From a virus: a stretch of DNA of 36,878 bases. The notes beneath the pieces were generated by a model. That model saw nothing but the letters and a program-made list of their open reading frames with translations. It was not told the DNA's origin and ran no database searches. The stretch lies in IMG/VR virus record IMGVR_UViG_3300032287_003495, positions 1-36,878 of that record. One strand, 5' to 3'. The position numbers were made by a program, and so were the translations under genes. This document shows, in pieces, positions 1 to 7,323 of this stretch (the stretch's first letter is position 1; the number at the start of each line of letters is the position of its first letter).

Positions 1-18
1 CCTACCTTCCTCGATTAA
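1..18 (+). CDS. Possible 3' end of the small zinc-site protein that starts at 36759
   Basis: Read in frame from base 1, the sequence gives P-T-F-L-D and then TAA at 16-18. The open frame at the right end of the window finishes on a complete codon at 36878, so it would run straight into this segment if the molecule is circular, giving a protein of 45 residues. The next start codon (28) follows at normal operon spacing. The join itself is inference, because no read across the ends can be seen here. Confidence 0.5.
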   Translation, partial: PTFLD

Positions 19-27
19 GGCGACATC

Positions 28-927
28 ATGACACACGCCCTTGCTACTGGTAAGACCCTTGCTTCCAAATACCCTTCCCTCGGCGCTTCGGTGGTCACTG
101 GCCGCGTCCCTCTTGGGCGCATGCTCGGCCTGGTTGTTGGCGAAGCAGGCTCTGGCAAATCGTTCCTCCTTCAGTCCAATCCCAATGCCTTCATCATCAA
201 CCTCGACGAGACGCCTGCTGTTTGCTCGACGAGCGAGGCGGTGATGTGGCCCACCCCCGGCGTCGATGGCCGGGCGCAGGACGAGCGGGGTAACCCCATG
301 GTCCTGTCGTGGAAGTTGGTTGAGGAGAAGCACAAGCAGCTGATTGACCTTGCCGTCCGCAATCAGCCGCGACCTGAGACCGTGGTCATCGACACGCTTG
401 GTGCAGCCATCCGCCTGCTGCGTCCGCACATCGCCAGCCTGTACGGTCGCGAGAAGTTCACCGACGTCGACGGCCGACTGGGATGGGAGCGTCTGTTCGA
501 TACCCTGATCGAGTTCGGTGCATCACTGCGCCGTCACGGTTACGGTGTCTTCTACATCGCGCACCTGTCCCGCAAGCACATCCCGCTTTCCGAGAACCAG
601 CATGTCGAGGAGTACAAGATCCTCATCTCGGATGGCCTGTACGCACGCATGTTCCCCATGTTCGATCTGGTTGTCCCCATCACCACCACCTGGGATGTCA
701 TCGAGGAATCCCGCGAGGTCGAGGTGAAGGTCGGCGACCGCATCATCAAGAAGACCAACGTCAGCAGCAAGAAGGTGCGCCAGCACTTTGCAACGTTCTC
801 AAACCCAAAGCTCGAGGGCATCGCCAAGGTCCGCACCATGCAACCCATGGAAACCCTAAAGCTTCCGCCGGAAGCAGCATGGGCTGCACTTCAGTCTGCG
901 TATGACGCGGCGAACGCGCCCCGCTGA
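28..927 (+). CDS. Sak4-type RecA-like ATPase (single-strand annealing / recombination ATPase)
   Basis: Protein of 299 residues. A clear Walker A loop, GEAGSGKS, lies at residues 38-45 and a Walker B strand, TVVIDT, ends at about D122. The order of strands, the size and a single NTPase core fit the phage AAA_24/Sak4 family, RecA-like ATPases that assist annealing of single-stranded DNA during recombination-dependent replication or repair in the cytoplasm. No DNA-helicase or second ATPase domain is visible. The start at 28 is supported by AAGG six bases upstream. It sits directly before a protein that looks like an ssDNA-binding partner, which is the usual context of Sak4 in phages. Family membership is judged from motifs and context only. 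A generic phage nucleotide-binding protein is the main alternative. Confidence 0.8.
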   Translation: MTHALATGKTLASKYPSLGASVVTGRVPLGRMLGLVVGEAGSGKSFLLQSNPNAFIINLDETPAVCSTSEAVMWPTPGVDGRAQDERGNPMVLSWKLVEEKHKQLIDLAVRNQPRPETVVIDTLGAAIRLLRPHIASLYGREKFTDVDGRLGWERLFDTLIEFGASLRRHGYGVFYIAHLSRKHIPLSENQHVEEYKILISDGLYARMFPMFDLVVPITTTWDVIEESREVEVKVGDRIIKKTNVSSKKVRQHFATFSNPKLEGIAKVRTMQPMETLKLPPEAAWAALQSAYDAANAPR

Positions 928-940
928 CGCGGGGGGCGCG
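915..940 (+). other. GC-rich hairpin over the stop codon of the Sak4-like gene
   Basis: CGCGCCCC (915-922) is the exact reverse complement of GGGGCGCG (933-940), and the intervening bases can extend the stem. The loop region holds the stop codon of the upstream gene. A pyrimidine-rich stretch follows but no proper T-run, so this may be an attenuator or an mRNA 3'-end stabiliser rather than a strong terminator. Confidence 0.55.
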
Positions 941-998
941 TGTCGCCTCTCTCCTACTGTTTCTGTTTCTCTTCTCACCACTCTTATTGGAGTCCGTT

Positions 999-1526
999 AT
1001 GCCTATTGACAACAAGGTCAAGACCGTTTTCGCCGCCCTCAACAACAACTTCCAGGCCGTTCAGGCTGACTCGGGCCTCGGCTCGCTCGGCTGGTGGCCG
1101 GAAGAGGGCAACCACGATTGCCTCGTCACCGACGTGAACATGCAGGACAGCACCTTCAAGCAGAAGGACGGCCAGTCGTTCCCCGGTTATGAGATCCAGT
1201 TCTCATATCAGCTCATCAATGATCCGGGTCAGGACGAGCCGCGCCGCTGGGTGGGTGCCCCCATCCGCCTGCCGGCCGACATGAACGCCCTGACCGACCA
1301 GGGCGCCAAGACCCGTGCAGAGATCGAGCTGCGCCGCCTCAAGGGCCACCTCACCACCTGCCTGCGCCGTGAGCCGCAGGATATCGGAACCGCCCTTGCC
1401 GACCTGTCGCACCGCCTGGAAACTACCGACGCTGTGATTGCGGTTGTCGTCAAGTGCCAGTACGATACGGCCAAGGACGGACGGCAGTACCGCAAGGAGT
1501 TCCTGCAGAAGACGCTGTCTGCCTGA
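999..1526 (+). CDS. Putative ssDNA-binding / Sak4-partner protein (DUF669-like)
   Basis: Protein of 175 residues. I place the start at ATG 999, with TTGGAG at 988-992 acting as ribosome binding site. A TTG at 987 in the same frame would bury that site inside the gene. The middle (about residues 41-100) alternates short beta strands with polar turns, and the C-terminal third has a helix and then strands ending KDGRQYRKEFLQKTL, an arrangement seen in OB-fold phage proteins of the DUF669 kind that accompany Sak4-type ATPases. No catalytic motif is visible. Its place straight after the ATPase is the main argument that it coats ssDNA or loads the annealing protein. The family call is tentative, and an unrelated small replication accessory protein remains possible. 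Confidence 0.5.
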   Translation: MPIDNKVKTVFAALNNNFQAVQADSGLGSLGWWPEEGNHDCLVTDVNMQDSTFKQKDGQSFPGYEIQFSYQLINDPGQDEPRRWVGAPIRLPADMNALTDQGAKTRAEIELRRLKGHLTTCLRREPQDIGTALADLSHRLETTDAVIAVVVKCQYDTAKDGRQYRKEFLQKTLSA

Positions 1527-1537
1527 CCCCACCAAGC

Positions 1538-1593
1538 CCCACCAGCCGGGGAGGGGGAGTTCCCACAAGGAGCCCCCTCCCCTCATTGGTGGG
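1538..1593 (+). terminator. Nested two-stem hairpin downstream of the DUF669-like gene
   Basis: The inner stem is GGGGAGGGGG (1548-1557) paired with CCCCCTCCCC (1573-1582). It is enclosed by CCCACCA (1538-1544) paired with TGGTGGG (1587-1593). Both are exact complements, giving 17 base pairs in two steps. There is no T-run directly after it, but a second hairpin with a short T-run follows at once, so the pair probably ends or attenuates transcription together. The outer arms are copies of the word that is over-represented across the whole window. Confidence 0.6.
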
Positions 1594-1610
1594 TACGAAC
1601 CCCCGGATAG

Positions 1611-1645
1611 GGGCCCCGTGTCGATGAAAATCCACGGGGCCCTTT
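1611..1645 (+). terminator. Rho-independent terminator-like hairpin before the 160-aa gene
   Basis: GGGCCCCGTG (1611-1620) and CACGGGGCCC (1633-1642) form a perfect 10-bp stem around a 12-base loop, followed by TTTC. The T-run is short, so efficiency is uncertain. The next gene begins 28 bases later, which suggests partial termination (attenuation) between the recombination pair and the two downstream unknown genes, or a promoter hidden in the same gap. Confidence 0.6.
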
Positions 1646-1670
1646 CACTACTTACCTTTAGGATGAGGGT

Positions 1671-2153
1671 ATGCCTTACGAATCCACGATTGTCGTCTCG
1701 ATTCCTGACCAAGGTTCGTATCAGGACATCAAGGAACACATTTCAGCCACCACCAGCCTGCATGGCCTCGAGCCAGACCGCTGGTCTATCTGCGTCACGA
1801 GCGAAGACAACTCATCGTGGGGCTTTATTTACTACACGCATCCCTCGCCTGCCGTACTTGACCGCATGAACTTCAGCTGGAATCAGCGGTTCCCAGAGTG
1901 CGCTATCGAGCGGGTCCACCGGATCACACAGCCCAAGTTCTTTGAAGACATGGTCAACAAGACCCAGTCCGGCATGATTGGGATTGGCATGGTCCAGCAC
2001 CTGATCGACCTAAGCAGCAAGGGCGTCACCACTGCCGGCATGATCGACTGGATGCAGGACGTCCGCAGAGATAGCCTGATGATCCTCGGTACCCTTCAGA
2101 AGGTGCGGGAGGCACCCTATGAACCAGGAAAGAACGCAGAGGCTTACCCTTGA
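1671..2153 (+). CDS. Hypothetical protein, 160 aa
   Basis: I do not recognise this protein. The first 80 residues look alpha/beta with short strands (STIVVSIP, RWSICVTS, WGFIYYTHP). The C-terminal half is mainly helical, with a Gly/Met-rich stretch (SGMIGIGMVQHLIDL). No signal peptide or membrane segment is evident. ATG 1671 follows AGGATGAGGGT, a usable ribosome binding site. It lies behind two hairpins that separate it from the recombination genes, and its last 35 bases overlap the next gene. Its place in the early-type arm suggests a role in takeover or replication, but nothing in the sequence shows which. Confidence 0.7.
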   Translation: MPYESTIVVSIPDQGSYQDIKEHISATTSLHGLEPDRWSICVTSEDNSSWGFIYYTHPSPAVLDRMNFSWNQRFPECAIERVHRITQPKFFEDMVNKTQSGMIGIGMVQHLIDLSSKGVTTAGMIDWMQDVRRDSLMILGTLQKVREAPYEPGKNAEAYP

Positions 2154-2616
2154 AACGGGCTGGGCTGCCTCCAGGGGCGGCCGGATGGAGACACCCCGTC
2201 TCTACCTCAACACCACGATCCCCCGCCTCTGGATGCCATCCCGCCACCGCAAACGGGGAACCTCCTACCTACTGACCTGTGAGTTCCCCACCCATCCCCG
2301 CCGCTGGTGGGCCCTTTGCCGGTACACCCTCGCCTCCGACCGACCCCCACCCGATGAGCTGGTGGGGCCACACGAGACAGATCCCTTCGTTGTTCGCCAC
2401 GCAGCTAACACCTATACCCGCACTTGGGCTACCGGGGAAGACATACACATGTCCACCACCCTCAACCGCCGGACCGTCTCCCAGATCGCCGCGGCGTGCC
2501 CCGGCCTGAACCCCCTCTGGGTCGGATCGAGGTTCGTGGACCGGGCAATCCTGGGTGCGGTGCGTTGGCATAATGTCCCTGGGGTTGTCGAGTTCTGGAT
2601 ACCACTCAGCGCTTAG
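2119..2616 (+). CDS. Hypothetical basic protein, 165 aa, last gene of the rightward arm
   Basis: The start at 2119 lies inside the preceding gene and has a good ribosome binding site (GGGAGG about seven bases upstream), which argues that the frame is real despite the 35-base overlap. The protein is rich in Arg, Pro, Trp and Thr and has no motif I recognise. The N-terminal half (many Arg and Pro) looks disordered. The C-terminal part is more globular (NRRTVSQIAAACPGLNPLWV, VPGVVEFWIPLSA). It ends 11 bases past the end of the giant leftward gene, so the two arms overlap tail to tail. Because part of its composition could come from GC-rich non-coding sequence, I keep moderate confidence. Confidence 0.55.
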   Translation: MNQERTQRLTLETGWAASRGGRMETPRLYLNTTIPRLWMPSRHRKRGTSYLLTCEFPTHPRRWWALCRYTLASDRPPPDELVGPHETDPFVVRHAANTYTRTWATGEDIHMSTTLNRRTVSQIAAACPGLNPLWVGSRFVDRAILGAVRWHNVPGVVEFWIPLSA

Positions 2617-5600
2617 GTAGGTTGGACCAGACGTACATGGCACCCTGCTCCAGGGGCATCTGTGCGTTGAGCATGGCCTGAGGAACGGATCCCTGCAGCA
2701 CATCCTGATACTGCTGCTGGAGATCCTTGTCCATGGACTTAAGGGTGCGAGCCGCAACGCTTTCCTCGCGCACGCGAGCAGCCTCTCGCATCTGCTGCTG
2801 CGTCACCGTGAGGGGCATCCCGAACTGGCGTTCGTAGTTGGCCTTGATCTTCTGTGCCTGGCTCATGTTGTTGCCAAGCACCGAAGCAATCCACTCGCGA
2901 CGCTGATCGCGCATCTGATCGCGGTTCTTCAGGAGGAACTGGGTCACTTCGCCTTGGTTCTGGAACCGACCCATGTCAGTGCCCATTGCACGCAGCACAA
3001 TATCTGACCCCGAGTACATGCCCAGCATGCGGCCGTTGTTGTCAAACACCGGCACATTGCCTTCGGCATCCTGTTGATCCCACCCCGCGTACCGCTTCTG
3101 CAACCCAAGGGTCTGAAGCGTCTCACTCTTGGGAAGTCCACCAAGAGCACGGCTGATCGACACGCCACCGGGAATAATCATCGGCACCACGTCGCTCAGG
3201 ATTTCCTTGTCCCCACCAGCCATGAAGGAGCGGACGCCCGAGTACATGGCATCGGCAAACGGCGGGACAGGAACCATCAGCTCCTTGTCCTTCTCGACAT
3301 CAACATCCGGCACAAACCCAACCGCAAGTCCGCGGCTCAAGTCTGCGCCCAGCATGTTCTTGCCGACCTCATAGGCAATTGCGGACACGCCAAGCATGCG
3401 CATGGTGTCAATGCCCTTGGTTCCGATCCAGCCCTTGCGAGTCACTTCCTTCCCAAGAACAGTGCGCGAGCCACCAACGATGTCGGGCATCGTCAGGATG
3501 TTGACTCCCGAACGCACCGGGAACTGCATGAACTGCCTGATGGCAGGATTGGACAGGAACCCCTTGTAGAACATGATCGGTCGGTTTAGCGGACTGCTGC
3601 CGAACTGCATGGCCTCGACCGCCGAACGCGCTTCCTGCTGCGCACGGAACGGGTCGTAGATGTTCTGGCGACCACCCATCTTCCAGCCTTCTTCTGCAGC
3701 GTTAAGCACCGCGTTTCCGGTAGCAAGACGGTTCACCATTTCCGTCAGCTGAAATGGCTTCATCACCGCCTCAAACACACCGCCCCTGCTGGTTGCCAAC
3801 TGCGCACCAAAGCCAGGCTTCTCCACCGCATCCCACGCACTGCCAATGTCAGCGATCTCGCGCATCCTGACGTTGACCCCACCAGCAAGCTTGCGGGACA
3901 TGGTTGCGTCCATCGCCGCTTCAATCTGTTCGGGGCTTGCACCACGACCCAGGCGCGCACGCTCCTGACCATACTTGTACATCTGCTCAATGGTCTGGGC
4001 GTAGGCCTTGGCCGTGTTCTTGAAGCCCAACTGGTGCAGGTTGTGCAGGGGCTGCAGCAGGTTGGTCAGCGCGGTGTTGAGGTTCAGGCCAATGGTCGAA
4101 CCGTAGAACATCGAAGCCACGCTGCTGCCAAGGTCAGTCGAACTGCCGGGTGCGGAAGTTCCAAACCGACGCATTCCGCGGACAAACCGCTCGGCCACAC
4201 CGCCGTTGGATTCAACCGCCTTGAAGAAATCGCTGTTGGCCAGGGAAAGCGTGTGGCCCTTGAGCCACATTGACATTCCGCGCGCCGCGCCATCCTCGAC
4301 CGGCCGATACCCAAACACCGCCGGCAAGACGTGCTGCCGCAAGGAACTGGGCAGGTACGCATCCGCACCCATCTGATCCTCGAGCGACTTCATCTGCGTC
4401 TCGACAATGTCATGCAGCGAGAACCCGCCAGCAGGACGCTCCTCCTGACCAGCAGCCCAGATGCGACGCCATGCACCCGCACCCTTCTCCTCGCCGGTGG
4501 GGGCCGGGTACCGCACATTCGTGCGACCAATGCTGAAATCCTTCAGTGCCGCAATGATGTTCTGGTTTGCAAGCGGGTCATCCGCAAACATCACCGCATC
4601 GCGCGCGCTTGAGACAATGTACTTCTGCAGCGCAATGTCCGGTGCAATTCGGTGCACCTTGTAGTTGCCGCGCACGTCCATCCTCGACTGGCGGATCACG
4701 CTTGCATTTGAGAAGCTGATGGCATCATTCAGTTCAGGAGTCTGTCCGTACCGATCAGCCATGAACTCTAGATCGTGGGGGTCAATGGGGATGAGATTGC
4801 GGGTACGGAACTTCGTGCGGCTGGACGGCTCAATCTTTCGGCCAAGGCCCTCAACAAAGGAGCCAGGCCGCGAGAACGGGCTGGGCTCAACCTCAACACG
4901 GGAAGTGCCCGTGTCGTTGAAGACGGCCGCGGTGTTTCTCGGAAGGTAGTACGGGTCGTTGAGCATGATCTCATGCGTCTCGACCAGCAGACTCTCAAGG
5001 TCCTTGGCAGTCATGCCACGGCCTGGGTTCTTCTTGCCGTACTGCACGATCATCCCGGCAATGTCGTTGCCAAGGATCTCGTTGACTACGTTTGCCTCGT
5101 CGTAGTTGAGGCGTCCGTCCTTGCCAATGAGTCCCTGCTTCTCTGCATCGCTGATGACACCGCGGGCAATCCGAAGGATCTTGTTGTCATCCTTGATGAA
5201 CTCGCCCGTCCTGCCGTAGTGCTCTTCATTGCCATACACCTTGACCTTGATCTTGGTGCGCATCTTCTGCGCGCCGTCAATCAGATCCTGCAGACCGAAC
5301 TCCTGGATATCCCGGTTCAACTGCGCGATGTCCCCCACCATCTGGCCGCGGGTGTGCGAGGCAATCTCGACGTCGATGCCGGAATGGAGTGCTGAGTCCC
5401 CGCGCACGCGGGTGGTGGGGTCAACAAGCTGGAAGCTGCGGAACGTGCCGTCACGCTGCGCTTCCATGCTCTGCGATTCGACCGTCGACCGAGTCATGAA
5501 ATCGCCGGACCAGCCAAGTTCACCGTTGTCTTCAACGGTCATCTTAATGTTGTTCATGTCGCTGGCGTGAGCCTTCTCGAACTTTTCGAACTGCTCCTTG

Positions 5601-6322
5601 CCAACGCTGATCCATTCCTTGTGCTCCTTGCCAGCCGAATCTTTCCACCTGGTCAGGACTTCGTGCCGCATAGGAACAACGCCAGCAACTTCCTTGTACT
5701 CAACAGACTTGTCAAATCCAGTAAGGCGCGCATTCAGCGCCGTACGGATGATCTTCAAATCTTCCGCAGCCGCAGCACTTGGCGCCATATCCGGGTCAAG
5801 ACTTGTGATCTTGGTGCCGTGCTTCTCGCTCAGGATGTTGAGAACCTTACGAACACCACCGCTGACTTCCTTGCCAAAGTCGTTGTGGTACTGCTTCATC
5901 TGCCCGGGGATTCCCTCGAGCAGCGCATTGAGCGGCGTACCGTGAAGCTCCTGTGCCGCGCTGAGCGCACGGATGCTCCGCAGGAACGGCCACTTGCCGC
6001 GCGCCCACTGGCCGTACCCACCAGCCTCAATGCCGCCAAGGAAGAACCGCCCGCTCTTGGCAAAGTTCTTGGAGGCCATGGCCCCACCAGCCACAAAGGC
6101 TAGCCAGGTCAGCGGGTTGCCAAGCACATCAAGAGCCGTGTCGACAATGGGATTGCCGCCAGTCGACTTCTTCAGTTCCGAGGTGTACGTCTCTCGCTCA
6201 CGAGGCGACAGCGCCGCAGGGTCAAACATAGCCCTGCGGACGCTGTCGGTTGTCGCAATCCCGTTCCCAAGTTGGGTCAGGATGACGGCCGGCTTGTCGT
6301 AGATCCGAATTGGATCAAACAT
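2606..6322 (-). CDS. Giant virion-associated protein, 1238 aa (probable internal/ejected protein)
   Basis: This is the largest gene and the last of the leftward arm. The protein is mostly helical, with Ala/Gly-rich hydrophobic stretches near the N terminus (around residues 58-82, VDTALDVLGNPLTWLAFVAGG) and in the second half (SVASMFYGSTIGLNLNTALTNLLQP). A charged coiled-coil-like tail rich in Gln, Met and Arg follows. Length, composition and position at the end of a tail/internal-protein block resemble the very large ejection or 'polyvalent' virion proteins of podoviruses such as T7 gp16-like proteins, though I see no lysozyme or transglycosylase signature. It probably enters the cell envelope with the DNA or forms a core in the capsid. 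Start ATG 6322 follows GGGAGGTAACGG. The exact function is inference. Confidence 0.7.
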   Translation of the reverse strand: MFDPIRIYDKPAVILTQLGNGIATTDSVRRAMFDPAALSPRERETYTSELKKSTGGNPIVDTALDVLGNPLTWLAFVAGGAMASKNFAKSGRFFLGGIEAGGYGQWARGKWPFLRSIRALSAAQELHGTPLNALLEGIPGQMKQYHNDFGKEVSGGVRKVLNILSEKHGTKITSLDPDMAPSAAAAEDLKIIRTALNARLTGFDKSVEYKEVAGVVPMRHEVLTRWKDSAGKEHKEWISVGKEQFEKFEKAHASDMNNIKMTVEDNGELGWSGDFMTRSTVESQSMEAQRDGTFRSFQLVDPTTRVRGDSALHSGIDVEIASHTRGQMVGDIAQLNRDIQEFGLQDLIDGAQKMRTKIKVKVYGNEEHYGRTGEFIKDDNKILRIARGVISDAEKQGLIGKDGRLNYDEANVVNEILGNDIAGMIVQYGKKNPGRGMTAKDLESLLVETHEIMLNDPYYLPRNTAAVFNDTGTSRVEVEPSPFSRPGSFVEGLGRKIEPSSRTKFRTRNLIPIDPHDLEFMADRYGQTPELNDAISFSNASVIRQSRMDVRGNYKVHRIAPDIALQKYIVSSARDAVMFADDPLANQNIIAALKDFSIGRTNVRYPAPTGEEKGAGAWRRIWAAGQEERPAGGFSLHDIVETQMKSLEDQMGADAYLPSSLRQHVLPAVFGYRPVEDGAARGMSMWLKGHTLSLANSDFFKAVESNGGVAERFVRGMRRFGTSAPGSSTDLGSSVASMFYGSTIGLNLNTALTNLLQPLHNLHQLGFKNTAKAYAQTIEQMYKYGQERARLGRGASPEQIEAAMDATMSRKLAGGVNVRMREIADIGSAWDAVEKPGFGAQLATSRGGVFEAVMKPFQLTEMVNRLATGNAVLNAAEEGWKMGGRQNIYDPFRAQQEARSAVEAMQFGSSPLNRPIMFYKGFLSNPAIRQFMQFPVRSGVNILTMPDIVGGSRTVLGKEVTRKGWIGTKGIDTMRMLGVSAIAYEVGKNMLGADLSRGLAVGFVPDVDVEKDKELMVPVPPFADAMYSGVRSFMAGGDKEILSDVVPMIIPGGVSISRALGGLPKSETLQTLGLQKRYAGWDQQDAEGNVPVFDNNGRMLGMYSGSDIVLRAMGTDMGRFQNQGEVTQFLLKNRDQMRDQRREWIASVLGNNMSQAQKIKANYERQFGMPLTVTQQQMREAARVREESVAARTLKSMDKDLQQQYQDVLQGSVPQAMLNAQMPLEQGAMYVWSNLPKR

Positions 6323-6336
6323 CCGTTACCTCCCGA

Positions 6337-6804
6337 TTACGCGGGACGGTAGCGGAGGTAAACGCCAACAACGGCAGCCGTGCTGGTAGAAGTAGTGGTT
6401 ACGTTGATGCCAATGACCGAACCAGGCGGAACAACAGGAGGAAGAAGAGTGTCGACAGAACCGTAAGTCGTGGCCGTGTCAATCGGAAGACTATTGTTGG
6501 CAGACGCAGCGAGAGTAGAAGCAGCTGCGGTCAGAGCAGCACCAAGAGTGGTCGTCAGATCAGAGGTAACAGCAATGCTCTGCGCTCCATACGCAGCGCG
6601 AATCGTGCAACCCGTAACTGCACCAGCGCCTGTCACCACAACCATCTCAAGGACGCGCACGGGCTCCTGGAAGCAGGCAACCTTGATGTGGCCGGCGGAA
6701 AGAGTGCCAGAGCCACCAATCAGAGTTCCGGCCAGAAGTGAGCTGAGGGGAATGTACTGGTAGATGTCGGTGGGACGGAATTCGGTCGAAGAAACAGTTG
6801 CCAT
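6337..6804 (-). CDS. Small beta-rich virion-like protein, 155 aa
   Basis: The sequence is dominated by Thr, Ser, Ala, Val and Gly, with no Lys and almost no charged stretches. Alternating short strands (VLEMVVVTGAG, AAVVGVYLRYRPA) suggest a beta-sandwich such as a capsid decoration, tail or fibre-tip protein. It ends in an Arg/Tyr-rich strand, like its upstream neighbour (6846-7298), which has the same size and style. The two may be old duplicates or partners. It lies between that neighbour and the 1238-aa gene, with only 14 bases before the latter. No family is recognised. Confidence 0.65.
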   Translation of the reverse strand: MATVSSTEFRPTDIYQYIPLSSLLAGTLIGGSGTLSAGHIKVACFQEPVRVLEMVVVTGAGAVTGCTIRAAYGAQSIAVTSDLTTTLGAALTAAASTLAASANNSLPIDTATTYGSVDTLLPPVVPPGSVIGINVTTTSTSTAAVVGVYLRYRPA

Positions 6805-6845
6805 GTGAGTGTCCTATGTGTGAGTGCGAGGGGAAGACGAGTAGA

Positions 6846-7298
6846 TTACTTGGGGCGGCTGCGGAACCGGATCTGGACATTGCCAACAATCGCCGCAGTG
6901 GTTCCGCTGGGAATAAACAGAAGCCAGTTGCCAGCGTCAAGCTTGTTGAGCGTGTTGCCAAGATAAGTAGTTGACGTTTCGGTCGTAAGAACAACCGTAC
7001 CAGCGGTGCTGATATCAAACGTTCCGGCACCCATAATGGTGGTCTTGGTGCCAGCAGGAGATGCGGCAGTCACGGTGACTCCATCGCGTGAACCGCCAGT
7101 AGTCTTCTGAATCGTGCCAGTCTGGCTAGCAGTGCTAGACGGAATCAGAAAACCGATAGTAACGGAATCAATGACAATGTCACGATCCGCATAGAGCAAC
7201 GGAAATCCCGTTGTAGCAATTGCTGCGGGAAGAGTGATTTCAGCAATGGAGAAATCGTCGGGGTAGTGCTGAACGGGAAGAAAGTTTTCGCCTGCCAT
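6846..7298 (-). CDS. Small beta-rich virion-like protein, 150 aa
   Basis: Composition is Thr/Ser/Gly/Ile-rich with strand-forming repeats (DIVIDSVTIGFLIPSS, AGTVVLTTETS, IVGNVQIRFRSRP). Like the next gene it looks like a beta-sandwich and ends in a short basic strand. Such proteins in late phage operons are commonly head-decoration or tail-surface proteins. The start at 7298 is preceded by AGGAGACAC. No enzyme motif or signal peptide is present. I cannot assign a family, and the virion role is inferred from position and composition only. Confidence 0.65.
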   Translation of the reverse strand: MAGENFLPVQHYPDDFSIAEITLPAAIATTGFPLLYADRDIVIDSVTIGFLIPSSTASQTGTIQKTTGGSRDGVTVTAASPAGTKTTIMGAGTFDISTAGTVVLTTETSTTYLGNTLNKLDAGNWLLFIPSGTTAAIVGNVQIRFRSRPK

Positions 7299-7323
7299 GT
7301 GTGTCTCCTAATGGGTGTTTATA

